A stretch of DNA of 64,000 nt, from NCBI GenBank assembly GCA_026168455.1, contig CM047428.1, positions 87,004,594 through 87,068,593 on the forward strand, in the 5' to 3' direction. This document shows positions 39,692-52,387 of this stretch, piece after piece. Made by a program: the position numbers and the translations under genes. This DNA comes from Theocolax elegans (lineage: Eukaryota; Arthropoda; Insecta; Hymenoptera; Cerocephalidae). The notes beneath the pieces are model-generated. The model did not search any database, had not been told where the DNA came from, and worked only from the letters and a program-made list of their open reading frames with translations. Each line of letters opens with the position of its first letter. The first letter of the stretch is position 1.

Positions 39692-39890
39692 ATCATATTT
39701 GGGGTTAGTAGATTTTTGGTGCAGGGGGGCAGTCAGATTGCTTTATTAATAATTTGTTTTTATGTTTAGTTAGTGTTTTTATTTTTTATATTTTATATTT
39801 TTTATTTTTATTTTTATAGATTCTTCGGGGGTGATTATAAGTAGGGGCAAACTGATTGCCCATATAATTGACTGTAAGACCGATAAAAAT
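39652..39890 (+). mobile_element. Probable Penelope-like element terminal remnant
   Basis: The hammerhead motif is followed by less AT-rich sequence than its surroundings (ggggttagtag, gcaggggggcagtc, then gggggtgattataagtagg). This resembles the terminal-repeat context of such elements. No GIY-YIG or reverse-transcriptase coding is seen, and the boundaries are guesses. Confidence 0.3.
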
Positions 39891-41563
39891 ATTAATTAAT
39901 TTATCTCTATTAGTTTTTTTTATCAAAAAAAAAATGATTTTTTTTAAATATTTTAGTTTGGAAATTAATTAGTCAAATGTACTGAAAAAATTTAAACCTT
40001 GTAATGGTTCTATACTTTAAACATTTCAAGTAACTATATCGATTAGTTTTAATTTGAAAAATACAAATGTAAAAAAATTGGTGTTGTTATTTCGAACGTT
40101 TTCGGAAATAAAAAATATTTAATCCGCTTGAAACTTTGGGAAAGAATAGTCTATCCCTATTATTTTTCAGCTCAAAATATCTATTATTACGTAAATTATT
40201 AAACATGGCATATATATATATATTTGTACAAAATGTTTGATTGCTCATATCTCTGAAAATAATTCATCAAATATGTTGAAAAAATCGTGGAAATAGAAGA
40301 TAATAATAGCATTATGCTGTAAAAATTTCAAAATTTTTCATGAATTTGTTTTGGAGACAAAAATCATAATCTAACATGTAATTTTTATTAAAATTTTATT
40401 TATAAAGAAATAAATGTGGAACTAACCATTTTTTTGAAAGAAAATGTTTTTAGAAAATCGAATGAAAAGCAAATAAAGATAATATATTATATTTTGAATT
40501 GATGCCATGTTAAACTTTCATGCCTGTTGATGAAAAATTCAATTTGAATGTACACCATTTTCTTATTAGAAAAAATTCTTGGAATATTAGAAACAGAAGA
40601 TTATGAATAATATTAATTGAAAATTGACGAAATTACCTTCATTTTTCTATTTTAATAATTGTTGTATTACATTTGGTCATTTTGATCTGTTTTTTTCCAT
40701 GGGCGTGAAAATAAATATCGGAGCAGTTTAATCAAATGATATTTTACAGCATAATTTCCTTAAAATTATGAGAAAAGCAATTTACTATGTTTTAAAGGAT
40801 AAAATTACTATGTATTAATTATAATAAATTTATAGTAGTCGAAATTTTTTTTAATTAAATTTAGAATTAATAATGCCAATTACTATAGCTATATATAAGT
40901 TTCAATCAGAAAGGAATAATATTTTTCGAACTGTTATAACATTTTGTTTTAAATAATTAAATACTATATTCGAGTAATATATTACATATAACTACGTGAC
41001 ATTTTATTGTCAGTGGTTTTTTATTATACAATACTGTATAATTTTATATAATTTTTTAATGATTTTTGATAAAAAATTTTAACAAACGACTGTTAAGAAA
41101 GATAGTTAAGGGATATTGAGATAGCAAATCAGGATTTTTAAATTAACTTATACAGATGTGACTTACTAGGAGAGGATATAGCCTATGAGAAATAAATTTA
41201 TTTGAGTCTAAAAAAGAAAAGCCGCGTTTCAAAGTTTTATCCCACGTAAAGATATTCGACTAGTTTAAAAAATGTAGGAGATCACTAGCTTGATGCCAAT
41301 TAAAATGAAAGAAAGTAGGCATCTTTGCATTATTCGAACTTTGGTATCTATTATATACTTTAATCTCTTCAAAAGATACGTTTGATCAAACGATTGTCAG
41401 GGGAATAAAATAAAACATCAATATAATCGTTTATAAAAATTATAGTAAATTTGTAACTGTTATCAAAAAAACATAACTTTGAAACTTTTTAAACTCTTCA
41501 TACAAACCAATATCCAAGTAATAGCTCTTGATGCAGTTATTTAAATTGGTATAGTCCTTTTTC

Positions 41564-41742
41564 AATAATAAAACTAAAATTCCACCAATATGGTAAATCT
41601 ACCAAAACGCGAAAAATGACTGAACTTTTAGTAAATAGTAGACTTCATTAAAAATTGATAGTAAAAATTGAAAAAAAGTTCACTCATTTTTTGGGTTTCG
41701 GTAGTCTGTTACCGCATTAGTAAAATTTTAGTTTTATAGTAA
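41564..41742. mobile_element. Small fold-back element, about 180 bp
   Basis: The left arm ATAAAACTAAAATTCCACCA, tatggtaaatctacc and aaaaatgactgaac pairs with the right arm gttcactcattttttgggtt, tcggtagtctgttaccgc and attttagttttat. The arms are about 60 nt, roughly 80% matched by eye. Confidence 0.6.
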
Positions 41743-43031
41743 ATTAGGTAAAATTTACTGAAACTCTTCTCTCTTTGTAGGGTTCATTGGACATACTCAC
41801 AAAACACGAGTCTTATTCGGACCAAAGAATCATATTCCATGACTGTTCCAAATGAATTCGTGTAAAGGCCACGTCCTCTCCTTATCCGTTACAAATAAAT
41901 ATATTTTCAAAACTTATCTTTATTTAAATTTAATTGTTATTAATTATTTATATATTTAGTTAACATCAACCGCCCTCATCCATCAATTCTAATATTACTT
42001 GTACAAAAGAAAATACATTTTTGGCCTTAAAAAGCTAATCAGGAAATTTTGTCGAGGAAAGAAAAAAGGAAAATAAGAAAATCGTAACAAATAATATTAA
42101 TATAATAAATTTTATTATTTTTTTTCCCATTTTTATTGTAAAACCATTTAAAATGAATAATTAAGATGACAATACAAATATCGCACACGTAACGTACGAA
42201 CGAAACATGATCAAGGTAATATGACATATATTAAAGTAAAAGAAAATCATAATTATGTATACATACATATATACACATATATCCATACATGAATATATGC
42301 ACACATATATGTTTTCAATGGTAACGTACGTATGCGATAGCAAAAACTTTAAAAATCTTACAAATTGACTCTTAAGTTGATAAAAAAGAAAGGAAAATAA
42401 GAAAAAGGAAAACTTTACGAAAAAGAAACGAGATGCACGCATACACATACGTATCTTAGCTTGCATTGCAAGCGCGACTTATATATAAATTAGAGCCTCG
42501 CGACATCACGAACGCCTAAGCATTGTGTAAATTATTAAATCTACATTAAGTACATGTACATATATACATATACACATATATACATATACATACACATATA
42601 CATATATATATATATGATACATACATACACATAGAAGATAACTTCGTTTCATTTTTTATACACATCATAAGAGAAGAGCCTACGATACCTCGAGAGAATA
42701 ACTAAAATACTGAACATATTTCAAATAAAAGACAACACGAAGTGAATTTTTTGTTTATACCAAGATTAGAACATAGAACTTGTTTATAATACTTTTTTTC
42801 TTCTTGGTTCACTTCGCACGCGCGTTTTCCATTTCGTTTTTTGTGTTTACTTTAAGGCACTCCATATGTTAGATTGGTTGTGCCTGTATAATTATACGAT
42901 TGATCACAGTGATCACAAAAATGACTTTTTTTCTTACTTGTCTCTTTATATTACAAATATTACAAGAATATTTTAAGACGCGCAGTTTTATAAAATAAGC
43001 GCGACACAAGCGTCGTATTGCACGTTTGATC

Positions 43032-43050
43032 CTGCTGCTGCTGCTGCTGC
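43032..43050. repeat. (CTG)6 trinucleotide repeat
   Basis: An uninterrupted CTG run on the plus strand reads CAG in the presumed choline kinase 3' UTR. Confidence 0.9.
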
Positions 43051-43807
43051 TTTTTCTTTTTTTTAATCTACATCAGACTTGATCCATGTATCTCTTACAT
43101 ACTTTAGCGAAATCCCGAAAATTCCTTGTTATACTCCGCGCTGAGGATCATTAAATTTGTTCAGCTCGTCCGAAAGTACTAATTTTTCTTTTCATTTGTT
43201 TAAGTACAACGTATTCGTGTCGTAAGAAGGAATCGTAAAAATAATAATTTCGACGAATGAAATTAAGTATAACGATATAACAATTAAGTCATCTCTCCTT
43301 GTTATTACCTTGAAAAAAGGTCTATCAAATTGTCCATACTGTTTCCTGAGATATTGTCAAGTGCGTAAGATTTAAGGAAGCGAGGTTACATTGCGCACCT
43401 CCGATAATAAGTACTACAAAGCTCTCCAATTGCAGTTGTTCGACCGTTTAAAAACAATAAATTTCCTCTTTCCCAACAGGACATGATCGTATACATATAT
43501 TGATATATGCACAAGGTTGTCCAATCGTAAAACCGATTCATTTCGAATAGCGACGCATTAACCTTTCGTCATAGATATACATACACAACTCCGAGTTCGA
43601 TCGGCTGCGCGTTAAATCGTCAACGACTTAAAATCTATATCACAAACGTATATTGTTTTTCATTTCGTTTACCAGCAGTCGGTACACCTCATCTCGAGGA
43701 TCTCAATAACACAGTCGACGAATCGTCGTCGGTCATACGCGAACGGCAGACTATCTGTTCTCACTGAGTTGAGAATGAGAATATCGTACAATAGGAAGGT
43801 TAGCTGT

Positions 43808-43858
43808 CTCTCTCTCTCTCTCTTTCACTCTCTTTCTCTCTCTCTCTCTCTCCCTCTC
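43808..43858. repeat. (CT)n microsatellite
   Basis: CT units with TTT and CCC interruptions. It lies about 110 bp past the choline kinase stop. Confidence 0.9.
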
Positions 43859-43967
43859 TCGGTTGACTCAGTCGACTTGAGACTAATCTCCTTTTCTATC
43901 TAGCCCTCGAGAATTCAATGAGAATAGTTTTTTTTCGGCCATATAAACCACATGATCCGGATGATCC

Positions 43968-44081
43968 TCAATCGAATTGTGTCACCTTTCTCTTGGTGCC
44001 GTTTTCTGGAAACGTTGGCCCGGATACCAAAAGCTTCTCTTTCAGGTATTGATAATGTCTTAGCCTCGCCGTTGCGTAATC
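43968..44081 (-). CDS. CHK: Choline kinase terminal coding exon E
   Basis: The acceptor is tgttcgacag|GATTAC. The exon encodes DYATARLRHYQYLKEKLLVS, a C-terminal tail ending KRKVTQFD, and TGA at 43970-43968. DYA.AR...Y corresponds to the end of the human protein (DYAQARFDAYF). The last 20 or so residues are a species-specific hydrophilic tail. Confidence 0.92.
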   Translation of the reverse strand, partial: DYATARLRHYQYLKEKLLVSGPTFPENGTKRKVTQFD

Positions 44082-47000
44082 CTGTCGAACAAATAAACGA
44101 ACCGTTAACATCCAAAGACATTTAAGTGTTGAGTGAATCACAATAACGGAATCACGGTAACCCACGGGATAAGCTATTAAACAGTTAATTTTATCGAGAA
44201 AAAACGATATTTTAATTTTAAAGAGTATCGGTAACCCAATGAATAGGTAGAAAGTATTTGATCAAAAATATCAAAAAGAACGACACGTTCAGGTTCGTAG
44301 TAAATAGACATAGGTCGGGTTCTCCCAACTATCTAAATAATAATGAAAACTAAAGTAAAATAAATAAGGTTGTGAAATAAGATTGCAACAACAAAAAAAA
44401 GGAAGAATAAATGGTAAATACGAAATTGAACGGGTGTAAAATATCCGCGATCCCTTGAGAAAGTAAGTAGGTAAGTATAGGTATATGGTCGTAATGCGCG
44501 GGATTACTTACCCAATATCCAAATGGAATTTGCGAGAGTTTTGCATTGACGATACTCCAAAGTCCCCAGAACAAGTCGCTGACAACGGAGAATAATCTAA
44601 TTTCGGCTAGCATGCGTTCCTCCTCGGTCGGGCCTTCTTTCCCGATGCACCTCAAGTAACTTCTGATGAAGTTAACCTACCAAGAGAGAACAACATTCAG
44701 ATATCACACAACTACAGGATGATATTTCGTATGTATATACATATATATGCTCGTACACATATACGTATACACATATATGTATATCGTAAGCTACTCATAT
44801 CAAAAGTTACCGAATCAAATATATAACTGTACAAAACTGATGTAAAATACATTATTTCAATTAACTTATGTATATCAAATATCAAATGTATATAAGTTTA
44901 ATCAAAAATTTAACTTCAAAATTAGACTCGTTGCTTCATTAACGATTTATAATCAATCCGACATTTAACGTAGATTTTTTTATACGTTTGTATATTCCAA
45001 TTGTTGGGCGAATATATATGAATGACCCGATAGATTATTAATGGAAAACGTGACGAGTATACAGTAATTTATTGTGAAATGCAAAAAATGTTTGTTACTC
45101 GACAATGTCTTTATTGTATGTTAACTAGGTATACGTTCCTTTTTTTTATAATAATAATAATTAATAAAAATATTGTAAAAAATGTTAGATATATATACGC
45201 GAGATATATGTATTAGCGAGACAATGAGGTTGAACAAATATATATATATATATGTTTAGAATATGCTGTGTGTTACAGTAAAATAAGCATGAGCGACTTG
45301 GAACACTAGGTCATTCAATTTATTTAAGGGAAATAATGTTCCATATAGGTACGTTAAGTACTACGATGCAAATAGAAAGAACCTCCTCACAATATTTTAT
45401 TTTAATTATTGTATTTGACGTTAATCCGCGCTTATAGGACATTATACGCGTATTTATATTTACACGTAACGAATCGTTGTAAATTAAGCAATCGGTACTT
45501 ATTGCATATGATCATTATTAATGAATATTCTCTTACCTGGACAAAAGAGTCCAGAGCTTTTAGTTTTCTTTTTCTCAATATTTATTTCATTTAAATCTTT
45601 GCGTTCCTCGCTTGAAAAATAATTCATATATGTAGATCCTATAAACGTTCGTGTCAACATTTTTAAATTATTTGAATGATCCGATCGATTATTTTTTCCA
45701 ATCGATTCAACCACTTTTTTTAATCATCGTTAATCTGAATAATGATTTATTCGGATCATTTACTCAACAAGGTTAAATTTATTTTCAAACATATTTATTA
45801 ATTAAAACATAAATTTTGCAACTCCCAACAAAAATTATTTTAAAAAATTTAATTTATATTTTGTGACGAATCATTTGGTGAATCTTTATGTGCGAATGAT
45901 TAATCATTTAGTAATTACGTTATAAACGCCTAATAATAATATTTTAATCAGCAAAAGTGTTACTTATGTCGAGTAATATTCAAAGACAAATGTACTTTGA
46001 AATTCTTACTTACCAACACAGTACGTAAGATTTATTCTACAAATTAGCGAATGGCGTTTTTGCTTTTTTTAATACGATCCAAAATAATCCACCGTAAGGT
46101 AAAATATAAATTAAATACTCGTCGAGCTGAAAGTTAATTAAAAATGTTGAAAGAAGAAGTAAGTTAATTACAATGATCCCGTGGTCGAATGAAAAAAGTA
46201 AAATAGAATGAAAAAGTTGAGGAGAACCGATCAGTTGAATCTATAGGAACATACATGTAAAATCTTTCAGCCAGGACTCAAAAAAAAGAAAAGAAAAGAG
46301 AAATTAGGAATTTGAACAAGAGTTGTGATTGTACGTGTAAAATAATAATTGTTTTATCATCGATTGCTTTTAGTTTGACGGAGGTTACAGAATCGACTAT
46401 TGAGAGTGCATGGTTGAGGTACTCTATTAAAATGCTGCAGAGGCGTAGAGGCGGTCGTGGCTCTCCGTCGTGGTTGGATATAGGCAAAGAGAGACACAGA
46501 ATTCCATCTCGAGTCGGTTGGGACGAGTCGTTGGCATTTCTGATGATCTTGGAACATCTTCGATCACCCCTCTCTGTATTTCTCTCTGTCCCTCTCTCTC
46601 TCCCTCCCTCTTTCTTTCTCTTTGTCTCTCTGCCTCTCTGCCTTTCTGTGTCTCATCCTCAGAATCGCACAGTGTGTGTGTGTGTGTCTCTCTGAGAACG
46701 CGACAGCCCCCCAAATTGTGGGTGACGTCTTTGCCCAGGCAACGTCATAAGCCATGCCTCTTTCTCTCAATCTCTCTCATTAGTGGTCCTGTGAAACTAA
46801 CAGATACACACGCAACACACGCCAAAGTGTCCTATCTCTGCTCTCACTCTTTCTTTTTTTTCATAATCATATCCTATATCACTTAGATTACAGATATGAG
46901 TCCCTACGTTCAAATGTATTGGAATTCAATGTTAAATCGCGATATTCTGCGCGAACTCTTTGATTTTAATAGCGACAAGAACTTTACGTTATATAATTAT

Positions 47001-49998
47001 TATATGCTTGATCGTGTCTAGTATAATTGGCAATTGACAGCGTAAGCACTACTTGTGAAAATGTAGCGCGAATACTTACTCAATTGTTTCTAGCGTGAAC
47101 TTAATATTTGGTTTTGTTTATTCCATTCGAGGTGCACGTTGCCCCATCGTTCGTAAAACATTGTGTAGTCACGTCAATCGTGAATTTCCGAGAGGGGCAA
47201 TGTGCTCCCTCGAACGAAGCAAACGTGGTACTCGACGTTCGGAAGAAAAGAACATTGAATAACTACCACGGTCGCGTACCACGATTGCTCGTCTATACAA
47301 TACAGATAAACTGCTGTTCTTTTAACCAAAAATAGCAAAAAATTGGAAGAAGCATAAATAACCGTTAAAACGTATCGGTAAAACGAAAAAAAATGATATA
47401 TAACTGTAAAGGCGTATGCGAGAGAAAGAATAAACGAACAAACACATAATGACTCGATCTAAATTACGTTCACGTGGACAAGATGTAGTCTCAAGGTAAT
47501 GAAACAAATTAACAAAAAGAAACAAATAATGATGAATTGGAATATAATTCTTACCCATATTTTAGACAGCGGTCCTTCTTTCTTTTAAATAAATCCCTCC
47601 CCCCCAAAGGCGAGGCTTACCTTTTGCTCTTTGGTGGGAGCGCAAGAGTAGCGTTCCTTGAAGAAAGGGTAACTGGTGGCGGTGTAGTCGTATTGCCACT
47701 CCATGAAGTGATTGGCGACGTCGAATCCACGATAATTGTAAGAACAATACTCAAAGTCAATCACGACCAACTCTGGCTTTTGAGAATTTTGACGTAATAA
47801 TATATTACCCTCCTGCATGTCGTTGTGGCAGAAGACGACTGGGTGTTTGTGTTGCTTTATCAGAGATCTACGGATTAGAACGTGAATAGGTCAAGTACAT
47901 TCGAAAGAGACGATCGTTCAAAAGTGAAGAAGAATATGGAGAAACGATAGGTTACTTGAGCCACGATGCTTCTTGGCTGAGATCGATCGACTTGATGAAA
48001 GTGACGTTATCGAAATGCTTAGTGTCGATGTCCTCGATGTTCTCCAGTATGTCTTGCGCGGTGTCCAACCATTTGTTCATCGTGTCCCAGAGCCACGTTG
48101 GCTCTTTGCTTATCGGTACTTGCATCGTGTGTATTTGGGCCATTTTTTCACCTATCAGAGAGCTCAGCTGCGGATCCGCCAATTCCTTAGTTAACAGTGG
48201 ACGCGCCGGGATGTATTCCTCGATCCTTCCACCTGGAAATACACCGTGTAATTTTGGACCTAGCCGCCTTTCTGAAAGAAGGGTGAAGATGACTGACTCG
48301 GTGATTAGACTTTCGAGAGCTCGCTCTCCGTGTACTTGACCGTAAAGTCGAAGTAACACCTGTCTCGGCTCTCCCCGTATCGGCATTGCGCCCTCCGGTA
48401 ATTGCACATTGTATAACCAATTGCTCAGACCACCGCTGAAATCATCAAAAACACACGTTGTTTTCCTTTTTATTATTTTCCCTTTACTTTATTTTACTCG
48501 CAATATTTTTAAACTATGTACTATTGGCTAACTCGTTATATACCTATATTCACGTTATTCTAGTAACTAACAGCGCCATCTGCCTTGAGCGCGCTAGCTG
48601 CCCTTTTTCAATTAGATTTACTTTATTTATCAAAGTTAAATCAAAGGATTAATTCACGTTTGTCACGTATAATGCGATGTAAAAATTTATTTATAAGAGT
48701 TTGATAGCATAGTATTGAAGGGTATGAGTTGATCTTGACCGAGGTGGATAACCGTCTACTCTTCCTCTACAAAAATAACCGTATTTTCATCTCTATACCA
48801 AATACATCGTACATTTTCCATATTATCCATCAAATAACATTGTTTAATTATATTATTTTTACTATTTTTAAAGCTGCCTTTGAGCTAGCTCTGACAAATA
48901 GGGGGCGCTGGAGTTGTGAGCAACACTCTTATGGGGATGCCACACTCAGATGTTAATTGCTATCGACCTAGTGAATTGAGAAGTTAAATAAGGAAGAAAA
49001 ACTATTTTAATTACGTAAATCGAGTATTGTTTGTCACAGAGCTTTATAATTAAAAAAAAAATACTGATGGTACATATTTATTTAAGTACACTAAGATAAA
49101 ACAGATTTTGAAACTTGAAAATTGGCATTATTTTATGTAATTTTGTACAAAAGAAAAGGAGATCGTTTAGCTCTTCTACTTCTTTTAATAATTTCAATAT
49201 ACGATTGTTAAGTTATAAACAATAAACGATCCTTATAGGTAATTAACGTGCAAATTCTTAATTCAATATTTTACACGTTCTTTTTGTATTCAGCCATACA
49301 CGTAGATTTTTCGAATTATTAGATTAATCGTAGATTAAACGAAGAGAGTAAAAATCCGAAGAAAAATCGTACACGTTATGCTGAAACAATGTAGAAAAAG
49401 CTTGCTAATCGAGTATAATTAAACGAATTGAATGAATACAACGATAAATATTTTGATAAAAAATGGTAGACGATATTAAAATGGTATATCAAAAAGTGAA
49501 ATTATCAGTCATTGAAAAGTAAACTTTTTAAGTTCAACATCTCCTTAGGAAATAAAAAAGTTACAACAATATCGTAAAAGTGTATTTATCAAAACGCTCT
49601 ATCGACTACTGCAATCACTCGTTGACCAATGAAAATCTATAAATAAAACAGTGGCGAGAGAAAGAGAGAGGGTACCGCAACATGCAACGAATAAATCATA
49701 GGAAAGAAAATAAAATAATTCCATCAATTAAGAATGAAATTGATTTGGTGGTGGGCGCATAGATATCGTTAAGATTTGATTAAACTGAATTACGGTTTAA
49801 TCAAATTGGTCAATGCCAAATAATTGAACGCGTGCGTGTATATTACGGTATTAATACGCGCGATTGATGGTACAGTATCACTAACCTAATTCTTTTAAGT
49901 ACGATATTTTCCGGTGTCACTTGCTTCCACACTCCGTGTAAATAATCACGACAAATTCGTGCCGCTGTCGCTCTCATTTCAGGATGGTTTTCGCACAT
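43968..49998 (-). CDS. CHK: Choline kinase (choline/ethanolamine kinase family), five coding exons
   Basis: Choline kinase uses ATP to phosphorylate choline, the first step of the cytosolic CDP-choline (Kennedy) route to phosphatidylcholine. Exons 49998-49886, 48435-47956, 47867-47621, 44676-44512 and 44081-43968 total 1119 nt, which is 372 codons plus a stop, with GT/AG borders and matching phases. In the joined protein, a glycine-rich RISGGLSNWLYNV segment lies near residue 40 and VLLRLYG shortly after. The Brenner-type motif HNDMQEGNIL (H212, D214, N219) follows, then LVVIDFEYCSYNYRGFD with metal-binding-type D235, then NHFMEW and the C-terminal FWGLWSIVNAKLSQIPFGY. Length and motif order fit the animal family (human CHKB has about 395 residues). 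The start is the ATG right after the first acceptor; an in-frame upstream exon near 58.86 kb could add six residues. The similarity favours choline kinase over ethanolamine kinase, but substrate preference is not proven. Confidence 0.95.
44512..44676 (-). CDS. CHK: Choline kinase coding exon D
   Basis: The acceptor is cttggtag|GTTAAC and the donor is TATTGG|gtaagt. The 55 codons begin VNFIRSYLRCIG and end FWGLWSIVNAKLSQIPFGYW. The latter matches the conserved C-lobe helix of choline kinases (FLWGLWSIVQAK in human). The intron before it is about 2.9 kb (47620-44677); no other exon that fits the frame was found in it. Confidence 0.94.
47126..47215. repeat. Inverted repeat inside a choline kinase intron
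   Basis: TTCGAGGTGCACGTTGCCCC (about 47127-47146) is inverted as gaggggcaatgtgctccctcgaa (about 47191-47213), with a 45-nt spacer. It is probably a small palindromic element lying in the 2.9-kb intron. Confidence 0.45.
47621..47867 (-). CDS. CHK: Choline kinase coding exon C (catalytic motifs)
   Basis: The exon follows an 88-bp intron (47955-47868), with acceptor ccgtag and donor AAG|gtaagc. It encodes SLIKQHKHPVVFCHNDMQEG (residues 199-218) and then NILL, which is the Brenner-type catalytic loop. LVVIDFEYCSYNYRGFDVAN and HFMEWQYDY follow, forming the choline kinase signature with the DFE metal-binding site. The exon ends in phase 0 after APTKEQK. Confidence 0.97.
47956..48435 (-). CDS. CHK: Choline kinase coding exon B (N-lobe and linker)
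   Basis: The acceptor is gatttcag|C and the donor is CTCAA|gtaacc. The exon encodes residues 38-198: GGLSNWLYNVQLPEGAMP, then VLLRLYGQVHGERALESLI, then ESVIFTLLSERRLGPKLHGV and IEEYIPARPL. These match the family's N-lobe and hinge. The segment up to SQEASWLK is a more variable helical linker. Confidence 0.95.
48569..48912. repeat. Segment bounded by inverted GCGCC-rich ends
   Basis: CAGCGCCATCTGCCTTGAGC (from about 48570) and the reverse complement of the right end (CCAGCGCCCCCTATTTGTCA) share CAGCGCC..CT. Further partial matching (gctagctgcc versus agctagctcaaaggcagc) is seen. It lies in the intron between choline kinase exons A and B. No clear target duplication is seen, so the call is tentative. 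Confidence 0.3.
49886..49998 (-). CDS. CHK: Choline kinase coding exon A (N-terminal)
   Basis: The acceptor reads ttgcag immediately before ATGTGC, and the donor is AG|gttagt. The exon encodes MCENHPEMRATAARICRDYL and continues to VLKRI, ending with the first two bases of a Ser codon. That codon is completed by exon B to give RISGG, the conserved glycine-rich turn. The ATG is either the initiator or an internal Met, if the MGVNNK exon at 58850-58867 is used. Confidence 0.92.
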
Positions 49999-52349
49999 CT
50001 GCAACAAACAAACAAGATAAATTACTTTTTACATTTATTATTTTACTATATAATTTTACTTTGTTCTTGAACACGCGGTTTCGTGTAAAATGTATAACTA
50101 CATTTTGACCAACGTTAATTTCGTACACTAGTAGTGTATAGACTCGACGTCCAATATATATATATATATATATTGCTTAAACTATGATGTTCTTACCGGC
50201 ATTATATATGTTCGACAGTTTCTAGTTGTTGTCAATAAATAAAAGTGCTTCTGGGGATATTTGACAGCCAATAACTCATAATGGGCAATAATGGAGAATT
50301 GAATAAAACCGTGATAACTCAACGATAATTCACGGATATGTCTATACTAACAAATTACTCATGCTGATGCTACAAATTTATAAAATCTTAATAAAATGTC
50401 ATCGCTAACTAAGTATTCGGCATCATATTCAATTTTAATTTTATACCAAACCCTTTTAGAACCCAATTTCATATAAGTACAGTGCTGTTACAATAAAGGG
50501 TTTTTTGTAATTCTGTCCGAAGTGTACGTTATAGATTCAACGTTATTCGAAAAGTAACGATTCAATTTTGAAATGGAACATCGCGCGATATAAAATAATC
50601 AAATATGATAACACAACACTTAATTCTAGTAGGTTTGTACGAATATTAGAATATATTTACGATAGATAAAAAACAATTTGTATTTATGTCCAGTATATTT
50701 GTATATAGGAATGTATAGGAAGTAATTCGAACGTTGACTTACACGGTCGTAGAGTAAAAGATGTAAAAGAGTATTTAATACCGTCGATAAAGAGGTTTAC
50801 CGACGATCACTCATCTACACCTATATACATGCAACGTGTTTTTACAGCACCCTGTAAAACTGCTCTTCGATGCATCCGGCCGTTTAACAGATATACGATT
50901 ATGATGTTTTTTTCTCGTTCTTCCCAACTGGGCGCGTGAGAAACTATGACTAACTTTCATGAATTATTACAAGGTTCCCTATATAATTCAAAGGACGAAA
51001 GATATATCCGTATATCCGTATATCCGAGATAGCCGGAACAAATAAAACGTTAAAGGTGCGACGTATACGTATAAAATATGGAAAGTTAACTTTTTTATAG
51101 TTGTTTAAGATTTTTACACCTTTACGAAGATTCGAGTTCGGGATTACCTAATAGAATGCAATATATATCGATCTCCCAGATGGTAATATACGAAGGTCAA
51201 GTGTACTCGTAGATATACGTGTATTCGGCGTTGATAATCATAAAAGACGATACGTTGCCGTAAAGTTCCGAGTGACTGCACGACCGCGATTAAAATTTAA
51301 CTATTCTCAATTTTAGAAATCGCCAAGGCGTTCGATTGTTCACGTAATACTTGACGCGTATGGCACCTACACTCGGCTAATTACTCTTGGTTATAATTAA
51401 ATACTTTTTACCACGAATATGATCGTAACGTAGAAACGATTACTCACTCTCATACCGTATATACATATTACGCGCGAACAGATTAAATATTACTTGATCA
51501 AAGAGATTTTTCATTCGTAATTAACTACTCAATTATTGATAATTATCTGGACACATCGATGTCTCGCCCCAAATCGCAAACGCCTATACACAACCATAAT
51601 TATAAACTGAAACAAGTAACACGCGCGCGAGACGCATACGGTAATCAGTTACATGTACACGTGTACGAATGAAATAAGTGTTAAAAGAGAGAAAAAAAAA
51701 CTGAGAATTTACCAATTTTCAGAGATAAATTGATCGTCCGACCCAACAATGCGACATTACTGCTGTCATTCTGAGTATACGAAAGATCGTCGACTGGCAC
51801 ATAAGCCTCTACTCGATCAGGGGAAGGGCCGGTCGGAGTTTGCGCACTCCAGAACTAGATCAATATATATGTATACGCGCACACCACACGCACACACACA
51901 CGCATACACGTGCAGGCCACATCGACATCAACTCGTTCCTACATTGAACCTCTTTTTTTTCACGTGTATAGCCTGTGGAACAACAAAAAAGACAGGGTCG
52001 CGTGAGTTTCTCGCGCACGCGTTTAACTATATATACTATATGTACTTGTACCGATATCTGCACTCTCTTCTCCTTTTTCAAACTTTTAATTGGTCGACGT
52101 GTTTCAAGTTTCGCTTTCCATCGGTTTTCATACACACACGAGAATTTATTGCATGGGATACAAACGGAATATCATTCGATCAAGGTAAAAAGCTTGGTTA
52201 ATTTTCTTACTTTCAGCGTGTTGGTGTTGCACGTACTTACATCTACACGCACGTTTATAACAAACTCGTCTTCTATCGTATTAGTTAGAGTATAATTTTA
52301 ATGTTTTATTTTATTATTCGTTTCACCTCCTTTTATTTCACAAGCAAGT

Positions 52350-52354
52350 ATATA

Positions 52355-52385
<31 letters not shown>

Positions 52386-52387
52386 AA
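52350..52387. repeat. (AAAT)n microsatellite
   Basis: About eight AAAT units followed by an A run. Confidence 0.9.

Larger units (their letters stand above)
42111..43967 (-). other. CHK: Probable 3' untranslated region of choline kinase
   Basis: No coding-like frame lies downstream of the choline kinase stop. The nearest convincing minus-strand AATAAA signals are at 42137-42132 and 42116-42111, which suggests a 3' UTR of about 1.8 kb. It would contain a (GA)n tract at about 43858-43808 and a (CAG)6-type repeat (plus strand CTG) at 43032-43050. The extent is inferred only from poly(A)-signal positions. Confidence 0.4.

Noticed and set aside
45539..45714. Minus frame with a donor (LFCPG|gtaaga) inside the choline kinase intron
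   Set aside because: The donor looks good, but no acceptor is visible. Joining it to choline kinase exon D gives an immediate stop, so it is not part of that gene.
46312..46886. Open frames of 127-138 codons on the plus strand and overlapping minus frames
   Set aside because: They consist of translated CT/GT simple repeats (SLSPSLFLSL, CVCVCV) inside a choline kinase intron, with no domain and no splice support.
47956..48339. 127-codon plus-strand frame
   Set aside because: It is the antisense shadow of choline kinase exon B.
51749..52201. 150-codon plus frame and 91-codon minus frame
   Set aside because: Rich in CA-repeat translation (HTHAYTC, CVCVCVW) and lacking any family motif or splice sites. 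A leader exon on the minus strand near 51720-51860 was considered, but its ATG frame meets a stop before any donor.
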